Source of the DNA: Chitinophaga niabensis
Lineage (GTDB): Bacteria; Bacteroidota; Bacteroidia; Chitinophagales; Chitinophagaceae
NCBI RefSeq assembly: GCF_900129465.1
Contig: NZ_FSRA01000001.1
Location: forward strand, 4,094,482-4,158,481
DNA length: 64,000 nucleotides
Direction: 5' to 3'
Below, in pieces: positions 25,478-34,782 of this stretch. The translations under genes were made by a program, and so were the position numbers. The notes under the pieces were generated by a model. That model was given only the letters and a program-made list of their open reading frames with translations, was not told the DNA's origin and did not search any database. How positions within the stretch are numbered: position 1 is the first letter of the stretch; each line of letters starts with the position of its first letter.

Positions 25478-26263
25478 TCCTTTCACGGCGTGCCGTAACA
25501 CGCTGTCCATTTGTTGTGCATTCAATTTTACATTCTTTGGGAACAGCGAGGAGAGCCAGTCTCCATACATTACATTGGGCAGCATAATAAAACGCCTGCC
25601 GAACTCCGCATGTAATTTTTCCACGGCAGTATTCCTTTCATCCGATGTTTTCTTATAGAACACATCAGAAAAATCGCCGAGGTTATCCCCTACCAGCATG
25701 GCAATCTCATACTTCTTTTCTACCTGAGCACGGCGCGGCTCTTTATCTGAGCTGCCTGAAGAAAGGATCAGGTGCTCATTGTCTGCAAACGGGAAATTCC
25801 ATTTCTGCAGGTTCTTTAAAGTAGCTGCGCGTTCAGACTCCTGCCTGTTGGTGATATAATAAATGGTGAGCCCGGTAGAAGCGGCATATTTAAAGAAAGC
25901 CAATGCGCCGGGAACGGTATCGCAGATAGCTTTGGAGGTCCATTGTTCCCATGCCTGCTGCGTATAAGGCTGGCCATTGAATGCAGATGTTACAGAGAAG
26001 GGGCTGTTATCCAGCACCGTTTCATCAATGTCTGTAACAATCGCACGCGGGCGGAGCGTTTGCTGATGGCTCATTTCTTCCACACGTATGGCGGCTAACT
26101 GGTAAGCCTGCAGGCATAAGGCTTTATATTCTGCGGCACGCTGTTGCCAGAGAGCACCCCATGCCGGACCATACTGTAATGATGTGTTGCTTTGCGCAAC
26201 TTTTTGTGTACGGCATGCGGCAAAGGTTAATAACAAACAGATAAGAAAAGAGGTGTGCTTCAT
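25472..26263 (-). CDS. e(P4)-family acid phosphatase / 5'-nucleotidase lipoprotein
   Basis: A 263-residue class B/C-type HAD phosphatase on the cell surface or in the periplasm. The N-terminus is a lipoprotein signal (KHTSFLICLLLTFAACRTQ, with the modified Cys in the FAAC box). The HAD nucleophile motif is IVTDIDETVLDNS (DxDxT), followed by IYYITNRQESER, and a late ALxVGDNLGDFSDVF with the metal-binding Asp pair. Related e(P4) lipoproteins hydrolyse nucleotides such as NMN and AMP for nucleoside salvage. The gene converges on the DinB-like gene with a six-base overlap. Confidence 0.9.
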   Translation of the reverse strand: MKHTSFLICLLLTFAACRTQKVAQSNTSLQYGPAWGALWQQRAAEYKALCLQAYQLAAIRVEEMSHQQTLRPRAIVTDIDETVLDNSPFSVTSAFNGQPYTQQAWEQWTSKAICDTVPGALAFFKYAASTGLTIYYITNRQESERAATLKNLQKWNFPFADNEHLILSSGSSDKEPRRAQVEKKYEIAMLVGDNLGDFSDVFYKKTSDERNTAVEKLHAEFGRRFIMLPNVMYGDWLSSLFPKNVKLNAQQMDSVLRHAVKGL

Positions 26264-26305
26264 CCAACAAATCTAAAGTAAATTGGGGTATAAAATTGTT
26301 GGCCC

Positions 26306-27412
26306 ATGTGTGAAATGTTTAACCGGGTAGCCCTTACTTTAATCCCGCAGATCGGCGATGTGGTAGCAAAAGAACTACTGCATCATTTTGGAAATGCCGC
26401 CGATGTTTTCGCAGCTAAAAAAAGAGAACTGGAACGTATTCCCGGCGTTGGGGAATACCGGGCCAATGCCATTAAAAGTTTCTGTGAACACCACATCGTA
26501 GAAAAAGAAATGCAGTTTATAGAAAGTAATGATGTGGAAGCCGTTTTCTATACAGATGCCAGCTATCCTGAACGCCTGCGGCATTGTTACGATAGCCCCG
26601 TGATGTTATATCATAAAGGCACCGCCGCATTACAGGCTCCCAAAATGCTGGGTATTGTAGGTACGCGCCAGCCTACTGCTTACGGCATACAACTTTGCGA
26701 ACAATTCATCGATGCATTCAAAGCAGAAGATATCACCATTGTAAGCGGCCTGGCCTATGGTATTGATATCACTGCCCACCGTGCTGCTTTACAGGCAGGC
26801 TTACCAACTATCGGCGTATTGGCACATGGCCTCCAAACCCTCTACCCTGCAGCGCATCATTACACCGCGCAGCAAATGCTGCAGCAGGGCGGGCTGCTCA
26901 CAGATTTTCACAGCAGCGCCAGGCTCAATAAACAAAACTTCCCCCGCAGGAACCGGATCGTTGCCGGCATCTGTGATGCCATCCTGGTAGTAGAAAGTGG
27001 TGCTAAGGGAGGTTCATTGATCACCGCAGATATCGCTGCCGGTTATAACAGGGATGTAATGGCCATTCCCGGAAGGGTCGGAGATCCGGGATCCGCAGGT
27101 TGCCTGGAACTAATCAAACAAAACAAGGCTTCCCTGGTATCCGGCCCACAGGATGTGCTGGAAATATTGAACTGGCGGCCCCTGGCACCAGTAGCCCAGC
27201 CGGTTTTGCAACAAAACCTTTTTAATACCCTGGATGCTGACGAAAAAGTGCTGCTTCAATTGCTGGAAACCCATAAAGCCCTCCACCTGGATGAACTCCG
27301 GCAACGCAGCGCTATGAGCAGATCACAGATCTCTGAGAAGCTCATACACCTGGAAATGATGGCATTGCTAAGGCCCTTACCGGGAAATACATACGAATTA
27401 ATCAATACATGA
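26306..27412 (+). CDS. dprA: DNA-processing protein DprA
   Basis: A 368-residue DprA/Smf protein, which loads RecA onto incoming single-stranded DNA during natural transformation. It has an N-terminal helix-hairpin-helix (IPQIGDVVAKELLHHFGN; IPGVGEYRANAIKSF), the Rossmann core (GIVGTRQPTAYG; VSGLAYGIDITAHRAAL; FPRRNRIVAGICDAILVVES; GAKGGSLITADIA) and a C-terminal winged helix (~300-368). The family is nearly universal, so its presence alone does not prove competence. An ATG nine bases downstream is an alternative start. Confidence 0.95.
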   Translation: MCEMFNRVALTLIPQIGDVVAKELLHHFGNAADVFAAKKRELERIPGVGEYRANAIKSFCEHHIVEKEMQFIESNDVEAVFYTDASYPERLRHCYDSPVMLYHKGTAALQAPKMLGIVGTRQPTAYGIQLCEQFIDAFKAEDITIVSGLAYGIDITAHRAALQAGLPTIGVLAHGLQTLYPAAHHYTAQQMLQQGGLLTDFHSSARLNKQNFPRRNRIVAGICDAILVVESGAKGGSLITADIAAGYNRDVMAIPGRVGDPGSAGCLELIKQNKASLVSGPQDVLEILNWRPLAPVAQPVLQQNLFNTLDADEKVLLQLLETHKALHLDELRQRSAMSRSQISEKLIHLEMMALLRPLPGNTYELINT

Positions 27413-27430
27413 AGTTCCGCAAAAAACCCG

Positions 27431-27438
27431 TACATTTG
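27431..27438 (+). promoter_or_regulatory. guaB -7 element
   Basis: TACATTTG matches TAnnTTTG exactly, 38 bases ahead of the guaB ATG and 19 bases after the dprA stop. A -33 TTTG is not evident. The leader would be about 30 bases. Confidence 0.5.
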
Positions 27439-27475
27439 CGTGCAATTATTTACGAACTATCAAAATAATTGCGAT

Positions 27476-28954
27476 ATGCCTGCGGGAAAATCCAAACAGA
27501 AATTTGTAGCTGACGGTCTCACCTTTGACGATGTACTCCTTGTACCGGCTTACTCCGAAGTGCTGCCCAGAGAAGTAAATATCTCTACCCAACTTACCAA
27601 AAACATCCGGATCAACATACCCATGGTGTCTGCCGCTATGGATACCGTTACTGAAGCCAAACTGGCCATTGCACTGGCACGCGAAGGCGGCATCGGCATC
27701 CTGCATAAGAACATGAGTACGGAGAAACAGGCGGAACTGGTAAGGAAAGTGAAACGCAGCGAGAGCGGAATGATCCTGGACCCGCTGACACTCAGTGCCG
27801 ACTCCACTATCGGACAGGCTTTGAAAATGATGCGGGAAAACGGCATCGGTGGTATTCCCATCGTTGACGGCGACAAGAAACTGAAAGGCATCCTCACCAA
27901 TCGTGACCTCCGTTTCGAGAAACACAATACTAAAAGGCTCATCAGTGAAGTGATGACCAAAGAAAACCTGATCCTTGCCCCGGAAGGCACTGATCTGAAA
28001 AAAGCCGAAAAGATCCTCCAGCAACACCGCATCGAAAAACTGCCGGTGGTGAATAAACAAGGTAAACTGGTAGGCCTTATCACTTACCGGGATATCCTCC
28101 AGCTGCAAAGTTTCCCCCATTCTGCCAAAGACGGCTATGGCCGTTTACTCGTAGGTGCAGCACTTGGTATTACACCGGATGTACTGGACCGCGCAGCAGC
28201 TTTGTTACATGAAGGCGTAGACGTTGTAACCCTGGATAGTGCGCATGGCCATTCCATCTATGTACTGGAAGCATTGAAGAAACTCAAGAAAACATTCCCT
28301 AAGCTCCAGGTGATCGGCGGAAACGTAGCTACGGCAGAAGGTGCGCTGGCACTGGCTGCAGCAGGTGCAGATGCGGTGAAAGTGGGTGTAGGACCCGGTT
28401 CCATCTGTACTACCCGCGTAGTAACAGGTGCCGGTTTCCCGCAATTGTCTGCCATCCTCAATGCTGCACAGGCATTGAAAAAATCAGGCGTTCCCGTGAT
28501 TGCAGATGGTGGTATCCGTTATACCGGCGATATGGTGAAAGCCCTGGTAGCAGGTGCCTCCACCATTATGGCAGGTTCCATCTTTGCCGGTGTGGAAGAG
28601 AGCCCCGGAGAAACGATCATCTACGAAGGCCGTAAGTTCAAATCTTACCGTGGTATGGGTTCTATCGAAGCCATGTCCGAAGGCAGCAAAGACCGTTATT
28701 TCCAGGATGTGGAAGCAGATATCAAAAAGCTGGTACCGGAAGGAATTGTGGGCCGCGTACCTTACAAAGGCAACCTCTCCGAAGTGGTACAGCAATTTGT
28801 AGGTGGATTACGTGCAGGGATGGGTTACTCCGGTTCCAAAGATATCAAAACCTTACAGGAAGCGCAGTTTGTGAAGATCACTTCCGCTACTGTAAAAGAG
28901 AATCACCCGCATGATGTGGTGATCACCAAAGAAGCGCCGAATTACAGCCGCTAA
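27476..28954 (+). CDS. guaB: Inosine-5'-monophosphate dehydrogenase
   Basis: A 492-residue IMP dehydrogenase, the committed step from IMP to XMP and GTP. Features are the N-terminal DGLTFDDVLLVPAYSEVLP, a paired CBS (Bateman) module at about 95-215 (IPIVDGDKKLKGILTNRDLR; LPVVNKQGKLVGLITYRDIL), and the catalytic loop VGVGPGSICTTRVVTGAG with the active-site Cys. Later come FAGVEESPGETIIYEGRKFK and YRGMGSIEAM. The start is the ATG at 27476; the GTG 36 bases upstream lies in the leader just after the -7 element. Confidence 0.97.
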   Translation: MPAGKSKQKFVADGLTFDDVLLVPAYSEVLPREVNISTQLTKNIRINIPMVSAAMDTVTEAKLAIALAREGGIGILHKNMSTEKQAELVRKVKRSESGMILDPLTLSADSTIGQALKMMRENGIGGIPIVDGDKKLKGILTNRDLRFEKHNTKRLISEVMTKENLILAPEGTDLKKAEKILQQHRIEKLPVVNKQGKLVGLITYRDILQLQSFPHSAKDGYGRLLVGAALGITPDVLDRAAALLHEGVDVVTLDSAHGHSIYVLEALKKLKKTFPKLQVIGGNVATAEGALALAAAGADAVKVGVGPGSICTTRVVTGAGFPQLSAILNAAQALKKSGVPVIADGGIRYTGDMVKALVAGASTIMAGSIFAGVEESPGETIIYEGRKFKSYRGMGSIEAMSEGSKDRYFQDVEADIKKLVPEGIVGRVPYKGNLSEVVQQFVGGLRAGMGYSGSKDIKTLQEAQFVKITSATVKENHPHDVVITKEAPNYSR

Positions 28955-28961
28955 GCATATT

Positions 28962-28997
28962 AAAAAAGAGATGTGAGTTTTCACATCTCTTTTTTTT
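28962..28997. terminator. Bidirectional terminator between guaB and the peroxidase gene
   Basis: A 15-bp perfect stem AAAAAAGAGATGTGA / TCACATCTCTTTTTT with a GTTT loop. The T-run on one side and A-run on the other make it serve the convergent genes from both directions. Confidence 0.92.
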
Positions 28998-29000
28998 AAT

Positions 29001-30746
29001 CTAATCATTCAACGCTTTCATAAAAGCAATGATCTCCTGCTTCTCTTTCTGCGTTAAATGCAAAGGATCAGGAGAAAGCGTTTGATTGCCCAGCTGAATG
29101 CCATATCCTGCTGCCCCGCCTTTATCGTAAAAATCCATCACTTCTTCTAATGTACGGTAAGCGCCATTATGCATATAAGGGGCCGTTAAAGCTATATTGC
29201 GAAGAGTGGGTGTTTTAAACGAGAAATTCAATTCTTCTATCTGTGTATGTGTGAATCTTCCCGGATCCTTATCCAGTGAAGCAATACCGGGTTTGCTCAA
29301 TACGCCCAGCACTTCAGACTCTGTATTGGTAAAGGCCGGACCTGCTGTACCATTAAACAGCGGTATAAAATGGCAGGTAGCACAGCGGGCTTTGCCCATA
29401 AATAAATTAAAGCCCCTTTTTGCTGTATCGCTCATTGCCTGCTGATCTCCACGCATGTACCTGTCGAATGCAGAACTGAATGGATGCAGCTCCCGCACAT
29501 AACTGGCAATGGCCATCATTACCTGCCGGGATTGGATGCTATCTTTCATTTGTGGAAATGCTTTCCGGAAACGGTCTTTCATTTCCGGCATTTTATTGAG
29601 CCATGCTGCTACTTTTTCCGGGGAGGAATGCATTTCATCTTTATTATTCAATACATCCATTACCTGGTTCTCTAAGGTGGGAGAACGCATATCATAGAAC
29701 TGCGCATGCTGGAAACCAGCGTACATCAGGGTAGGCGTGTTGCGTAATATAGTGGCAGTTCCATTTAAAGTGAGGCTTTGATTCAGCCCGTCTGTAAATG
29801 CTTTCCCCGGCTGATGGCAACTCTGGCAACTACGTTTACCATTACCCGCCAGCTGATCATTGAAGAACAATGCCTGGCCCAGGCTTACTTTTTCTGCTGT
29901 GGGTAAGGCTTCTGTAGCATGTACAAAGAAACTGATATTGATGGCAGCACTATCAAAAAGCGTAGCAGCATCATTCCTGACGGCCGTTTGCTCCTTCACC
30001 AAAGGCAATCCTTTGCTCATCATTTTCCTGGTAAGCGGGTTCAGTTCAGTGGTAATAAAACCGGCATAATCAAATTGTGATTGTGCTGTATGTTGCCTTG
30101 CGATGGCAATAGGCCGGTCAAAATCAGCACGCATATCCACACCCATCAGTGACATCATTTGTGCCACAGCATCGAGGGATGCGGCGGACTCACTGATACC
30201 CAATCCGGATAAAGGTGTATCAAACCCGCTTAATCCAAGAATGATGACACGGAACACTTCCAGCCTGCAGGCATCCAGTACATGCGCCGTATCAAACTGT
30301 GTGTTTTCAATGGTGTGCCTCAGCGGAATAAGCCCTGATATAAAAGACCGGATCTCACTATGCAGGGTGGTAGAATCGTTCATATTATAAGGATATATCA
30401 ATTCCTCGATCACCTGCAAACCGGAGGGTTCCGCTTTTTTATTCTCCTCTACTTCTATCTCCGGCAACGGAGGGCCATTCAGTAAACGGGAGGTGGCGGG
30501 TGCATAATATTCACTAAACCATTCCAGTTTTTTATATCGCTTTCTGCAATCTGCAAAAGCCTGCCGTAATGCAGTGGTGTCTCCTGAAAGCTGCAGCAGT
30601 TGATTGGCACTGGCTTCCAGGGAATCTGCCTGCGCATACAGCCATATATGCACCCTACTGTCAAAGGTCTCTTTTCTTGCTTCCCGGCAAGATGAACACC
30701 AGATCAAACAAACGAGCAAAGCTTTAATTAAGGGATGATTCGCCAT
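29001..30746 (-). CDS. Diheme cytochrome c peroxidase lipoprotein with imelysin-like N-terminal half
   Basis: A 581-residue lipoprotein (signal MANHPLIKALLVCLIWCSSC). Two heme-binding CxxCH motifs lie at residues 307-311 (CQSCH) and 455-459 (CATCH), as in the bacterial CcpA/MauG group. The N-terminal ~270 residues are helical and imelysin-like: G-L-Q-V-I-E at 109-114 sits where imelysins have GxHxxE, so the His is replaced by Gln. The start at 30746 is chosen because a longer frame reads through a terminator hairpin. Family knowledge suggests periplasmic peroxide reduction or oxidation of a partner protein; the upstream PhoX-like lipoprotein is a possible partner. Confidence 0.88.
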   Translation of the reverse strand: MANHPLIKALLVCLIWCSSCREARKETFDSRVHIWLYAQADSLEASANQLLQLSGDTTALRQAFADCRKRYKKLEWFSEYYAPATSRLLNGPPLPEIEVEENKKAEPSGLQVIEELIYPYNMNDSTTLHSEIRSFISGLIPLRHTIENTQFDTAHVLDACRLEVFRVIILGLSGFDTPLSGLGISESAASLDAVAQMMSLMGVDMRADFDRPIAIARQHTAQSQFDYAGFITTELNPLTRKMMSKGLPLVKEQTAVRNDAATLFDSAAINISFFVHATEALPTAEKVSLGQALFFNDQLAGNGKRSCQSCHQPGKAFTDGLNQSLTLNGTATILRNTPTLMYAGFQHAQFYDMRSPTLENQVMDVLNNKDEMHSSPEKVAAWLNKMPEMKDRFRKAFPQMKDSIQSRQVMMAIASYVRELHPFSSAFDRYMRGDQQAMSDTAKRGFNLFMGKARCATCHFIPLFNGTAGPAFTNTESEVLGVLSKPGIASLDKDPGRFTHTQIEELNFSFKTPTLRNIALTAPYMHNGAYRTLEEVMDFYDKGGAAGYGIQLGNQTLSPDPLHLTQKEKQEIIAFMKALND

Positions 30747-30754
30747 AAAAAAGT

Positions 30755-30782
30755 AAAGTTTCCTCTTACGGGAGGAAACTTT
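30755..30782. terminator. Hairpin between the PhoX-like and peroxidase genes
   Basis: An 11-bp perfect stem AAAGTTTCCTC / GAGGAAACTTT with a 6-base loop. Both flanks carry T-runs on the relevant strand (TTTTTT), so it can end transcription of the PhoX-like gene. It lies 8 bases ahead of the peroxidase ATG on the minus strand, so it could also act as an attenuator. Confidence 0.8.
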
Positions 30783-30805
30783 TTTTATTGAATTTGCAAG
30801 AAAGA

Positions 30806-32269
30806 TCATTTCTCAATTCCAGTGATGATAACAGTTTGCCCGCCTTCTTTGTTAGTTGTAAGGCCGCTACCGTCCGCATTTTTGAACTTATCGTCCGTCC
30901 AGGTATGCGGGTGAATGTTTACAACAAAAGTATTGGGTTTGCCAATGAGGTCTGAAATATCATACATGGCACCGTATTCCCATGAACTTAATTTTTGTTC
31001 GTTAGCAGGATTATACTTGGCGTTGAAAGCAGCGTCTGTACGGCGGTGGTCCATTTCAATCATCGGTTTGATTGCTTTGGTGGCAATGTTATATTGCCAG
31101 ATGCGGCCATCGTGCTTGTTGTTTAGATAGTAAGAATCCCCATCTTCCTGGATATACACAAAGTTTTGTGTAACACAGATATTGTCGGGGTTCACGATGC
31201 TGTTACCGGGATTAACACCTCCGTCTATCAATGGAGTAAGTTTTCCTTTCAGGGGATTAGCGGCATCCAGTTCCAGCTGATAAACACGGCCCCACATGGT
31301 AAGCCCCGCAACAGGGGTTACTTTATCTGCCTGGCTAACGCCGGTGGAGGTAAAATACAATTTGCGGTTATTGGCCACGGAGCCTTTACCATAATCCAGG
31401 TCTTCCACACGGGCAAACTGGATAGCATTATTGGTGACTGTTTGTGCAGCTAACTGCGCGCCGGTGCTCGTTGCAACATTTTCATAAGCAACAAACTCCA
31501 CATCATAAGTAGAACCTACCGCCATATCTGTTTCAACGATGTTTTTATCCAGCCTCCGTAACATATACAATTTGCCATTTGCCATATCTCCGGCAGCATT
31601 CGCATAATACAGGTTTACCTGGCCAAGTCCCTGGCGGCTGCTTTCATCTTCTCCGATAAAAATAACGGTTTTGCCGGGATAGGCATTTTTGTTTAAGGGA
31701 ACTGCATTCTCTGCACTGCATTTACCCAGGGCAGGTAATGTGCGGTTTGTTTTTTTCAGGTTAATCGCTCCCAGGGGGTCTATGCCATGGATCATCGATT
31801 CACCATCTGTTTCTCCTGCGGTAAGGAAGATAGGACCAAAGCCATTTTCTGCAGGGGTAGCCAGGGTACCGGAGCAAAGGCGCATTTTACCACCTTCTGC
31901 ATCTACGATGTACTCCCCTTTCAGTGGTTTCAGGTTCTTATCCAGGTAAACACGGGAAACAGAAAACAGGATCTCGTGGTTATTGATCAGGATATAACCG
32001 TTACCGGCAGGATCTTTCATCATTCCACCTCCATCAGGCTGTGCGCCGTAAACAAAATCGGCAGAACCGGAAAGCTTATCATCGCTGCTGATCAGCGGGT
32101 AGATCTTCAGACTTTCAAAACCGGCCAGGGTTTTTACGAGGGAAGGGGTTATGGAAGAAGTACTCAGCTCAACAGGAGGCGCAGGCTGGTCCTTGTCATT
32201 ATTGCAGGATACCATTGCAATGCCCGCAAGTAACGGGCATACCCGGAGCGTTAGGTTAAAAAGCTTCAT
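30806..32269 (-). CDS. PhoX-like (DUF839) lipoprotein
   Basis: A 487-residue exported lipoprotein with lipobox VSC after the hydrophobic segment KLFNLTLRVCPLLAGIAMVSC. The sequence follows the PhoX alkaline phosphatase/DUF839 β-propeller pattern: GYILINNHE near residues 100-110, VIFIGEDESSRQG, and NPDNICVTQNFVYIQEDGDS. PhoX enzymes are calcium- and iron-dependent phosphatases. True phosphatase activity is not shown by the sequence; DUF839 proteins also include uncharacterised members. It starts at the ATG at 32269. A terminator separates it from the peroxidase gene, so co-transcription would be partial. Confidence 0.82.
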   Translation of the reverse strand: MKLFNLTLRVCPLLAGIAMVSCNNDKDQPAPPVELSTSSITPSLVKTLAGFESLKIYPLISSDDKLSGSADFVYGAQPDGGGMMKDPAGNGYILINNHEILFSVSRVYLDKNLKPLKGEYIVDAEGGKMRLCSGTLATPAENGFGPIFLTAGETDGESMIHGIDPLGAINLKKTNRTLPALGKCSAENAVPLNKNAYPGKTVIFIGEDESSRQGLGQVNLYYANAAGDMANGKLYMLRRLDKNIVETDMAVGSTYDVEFVAYENVATSTGAQLAAQTVTNNAIQFARVEDLDYGKGSVANNRKLYFTSTGVSQADKVTPVAGLTMWGRVYQLELDAANPLKGKLTPLIDGGVNPGNSIVNPDNICVTQNFVYIQEDGDSYYLNNKHDGRIWQYNIATKAIKPMIEMDHRRTDAAFNAKYNPANEQKLSSWEYGAMYDISDLIGKPNTFVVNIHPHTWTDDKFKNADGSGLTTNKEGGQTVIITGIEK

Positions 32270-32381
32270 TATACAGATTTTAGTATTGGCTGCAATATGC
32301 ACCTGTCAGGTTACCAGCATCTTAAGTGTGCGTTAAGGTTATATGAACAAATCACCAGGAGAAAATTATCTTCAAAGGCCT

Positions 32382-32389
32382 TATTTTTG
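32382..32389 (+). promoter_or_regulatory. lnt -7 element
   Basis: TATTTTTG (TAnnTTTG exact) ends six bases ahead of the first lnt ATG at 32396. No good -33 TTTG is seen. This predicts a very short leader. Confidence 0.42.
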
Positions 32390-32395
32390 AGCGAT

Positions 32396-33991
32396 ATGAT
32401 GCACCCGACCTTGCGCAAACGTCTTCCACTGCTACTTAGCCTGCTTTCAGGGATCCTTATGTGGGCTGCCTGGCCTACTTCCCCACTTACCTTCCTGGTA
32501 TTTGCAGGATTAGTTCCCCTGCTGGCACTCACGGACCTGGTCAAAGGCCGCGGGGCATACTGGGGGCTTACTTTCCTGAGCTTCTGGATCTGGAACACGG
32601 GCACCACCTGGTGGGTAGGTAACACCACTGTTCCCGCAAGCGGCATCTTTGCCAATGCATTCAATGCGCTGATCATGACCATTCCCTGGCTGGGCTATAA
32701 AATAGCCCGGGAAAGGATGAGCACGGCCATGAGTTATTTTGCGCTCATCATTTACTGGTTAACTTTTGAATACATTCACCTGGAATGGGACTTCAGCTGG
32801 CCCTGGCTCATGCTGGGCAATGCATTTGCCATGCGGCCGGACTGGGTGCAATGGTATGAATATACCGGCACCACGGGCGGAACATTATGGGTATTGCTGG
32901 TAAACATCCTCTTCTACAGTGTGATAAAAACCAAACCTTCCGCAGTATGGAAACCATTAACATTAGTGATCGTTCCGCTGGCACTTTCTTATGGGCTCTT
33001 TCCGAAACCGGGCAAAACAAATGGTATACACGTAGTAGTAGTGCAGCCCAATATTGATCCTTATGATGAAAAGTTCAGTGAAGGATCTGCACAACAGCAA
33101 CTGGAAAAATTAATTACGCTCACCAAACAAAAGATCAGGCCGGAAACCCGCTATGTGATCTGGCCGGAAACGGCCCTTTTTACACAAGGGGCCTGGGAGC
33201 ATGAACTGAACCTCATGCCGGATGTGATCCGGATCCGGGAGTTCTTACAACAATATCCCAATACCAGGCTCATTGCAGGAGCTTCTACCTTTAAGCAATA
33301 TACAGGAACAAGCGAAGTACCATTAACCGCAAGGACCCGTGCAGACGGCGGCCCTCCTTATGATGCGTTCAATTCCGCCATACAGGTGGATACCTCTGGC
33401 AATATACAGATCTATCATAAAGCGAAATTAGTGCCCGGGGTAGAGCTCACTCCGTATATGCGTTATTTCCCATTCATGAAAAAACTGGCGCTGGACTTTG
33501 GTGGCATTTCCGGCAGTTATGGTCTGACCCCCGGGGTGAACTTATTTACAGATCCGGCACAGGGTTGTAATGTTTTTGATGCCATCTGTTATGAGTCCGT
33601 ATATGGTGATTTTGTAGCACAAAAAGTACGGGAAGGGGCTAACATATTGGCTATTAGCACTAACGACGGATGGTGGGGCAACACCCAGGGCCATAAACAG
33701 CATTTACAATATGCAAGACTGAGGGCGATCGAAACAAGGCGCTGGGTAGCACGCAGTGCTAATACGGGCACCTCTGCTTTTATTGATCCCTGGGGTGCAG
33801 TGATTGATCCTCAACCCTATTGGCAACAAGGAATTATTGCACATGATGTAACACCACGATATGATCTTACGTTTTATGTAAAATATAGCAGCAGCATCGC
33901 CAAAGCTCCCCTGATCTTTTGTATATTGCTCTTGTCATACACCATTGTTTTACGTGTAATACGCAGGCAACATGTGGAAAAAAATCAGTAA
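32396..33991 (+). CDS. lnt: Apolipoprotein N-acyltransferase
   Basis: A 531-residue inner-membrane enzyme that adds the third acyl chain to lipoproteins. The N-terminal ~215 residues hold about six membrane segments. The C-terminal nitrilase-fold domain shows the catalytic triad: Glu in VIWPETALF, Lys in YHKAKLVPGVE and Cys in FDAICYESVYGDF. Later conserved residues are STNDGWWGNTQGHKQHLQYA. The start is the ATG pair at 32396/32399. The 3' end overlaps the hydrolase gene by 20 bases. Several predicted lipoproteins in this window would be its substrates. Confidence 0.95.
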   Translation: MMHPTLRKRLPLLLSLLSGILMWAAWPTSPLTFLVFAGLVPLLALTDLVKGRGAYWGLTFLSFWIWNTGTTWWVGNTTVPASGIFANAFNALIMTIPWLGYKIARERMSTAMSYFALIIYWLTFEYIHLEWDFSWPWLMLGNAFAMRPDWVQWYEYTGTTGGTLWVLLVNILFYSVIKTKPSAVWKPLTLVIVPLALSYGLFPKPGKTNGIHVVVVQPNIDPYDEKFSEGSAQQQLEKLITLTKQKIRPETRYVIWPETALFTQGAWEHELNLMPDVIRIREFLQQYPNTRLIAGASTFKQYTGTSEVPLTARTRADGGPPYDAFNSAIQVDTSGNIQIYHKAKLVPGVELTPYMRYFPFMKKLALDFGGISGSYGLTPGVNLFTDPAQGCNVFDAICYESVYGDFVAQKVREGANILAISTNDGWWGNTQGHKQHLQYARLRAIETRRWVARSANTGTSAFIDPWGAVIDPQPYWQQGIIAHDVTPRYDLTFYVKYSSSIAKAPLIFCILLLSYTIVLRVIRRQHVEKNQ

Positions 33992-34775
33992 CGGAAACCA
34001 GGAAGGTGCTTATTGGGCAGAAGGCGAAGGGAAAGTAGTTGTATTAATACATGGATTTGCAGAAGATCATTCGGTTTGGGAACATCAAACGGCGTTCCTG
34101 AGGGTACACTACCGTGTATTGGTACCAGACCTGCCGGGAACCGGCAATTCCCCATTAACACATCCTTTAAGTGTAGAGAGCATGGCAGAATTCATCTATG
34201 CCATGCTGGTAACGGAAGGAGTCAGTGAGGCTACAGTTATCGGGCATTCCATGGGCGGATACGTGGCGCTCGCCTTTGCGGAAAAATATCCGCACCTGCT
34301 GGAAGGATTGGGTTTATTCAGCTCCACCGCCAAAGCAGATAGCCCGGAGAAAGTGGAAGCACGGCAGAAATCCATCCGCATGATGCAGCAATACGACAGG
34401 GAACCATTCCTGCGGCAGCTGATACCAAATATGTTCGCGGAGGCGTTTCGCAGCAAACAGGCTGCCCGCGTGGAAAATTTTGTGCAGCAGGCCCTGCCGG
34501 GCAATAAAGAACCGCTCATTGCGTATTATGAAGCAATGATAGCCAGGCCGGACAGAACAGCCGTATTAAAAGAGATCAGGGTACCGGTGCTGTTCTTCAT
34601 CGGCAAAGATGACCAGGCAGTACCACCAGATAATACATTAGGACAAGTAACACTCCCGGCTATTGCCAGCGTGCATATTTTTGACCAGGTAGGACACATG
34701 GGACTATTAGAGGTTTACGAAGAAAGTAATCTCGTCCTTCATCATTTTATAGCTTTTTGCCAGCGGGCGTTGTAA
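33972..34775 (+). CDS. Alpha/beta hydrolase
   Basis: A 267-residue α/β-hydrolase fold protein. The triad is visible as Ser in VIGHSMGGYVAL, Asp in FIGKDDQAVPPDN, and His in DQVGHMGLLEVYEES. The oxyanion motif is LIHGFAEDHSVWEHQ. It overlaps lnt by 20 bases, so the two are translationally linked. Substrate cannot be told from the sequence; esterase or C-C hydrolase roles are common. No signal peptide is seen, which suggests a cytoplasmic location. Confidence 0.9.
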   Translation: MWKKISNGNQEGAYWAEGEGKVVVLIHGFAEDHSVWEHQTAFLRVHYRVLVPDLPGTGNSPLTHPLSVESMAEFIYAMLVTEGVSEATVIGHSMGGYVALAFAEKYPHLLEGLGLFSSTAKADSPEKVEARQKSIRMMQQYDREPFLRQLIPNMFAEAFRSKQAARVENFVQQALPGNKEPLIAYYEAMIARPDRTAVLKEIRVPVLFFIGKDDQAVPPDNTLGQVTLPAIASVHIFDQVGHMGLLEVYEESNLVLHHFIAFCQRAL

Positions 34776-34782
34776 CAGGAAT

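Noticed and set aside
30746..30809. Longer start for the peroxidase gene at 30809
   Set aside because: The extra 21 codons translate a terminator hairpin and remove the lipoprotein signal from the N-terminus.
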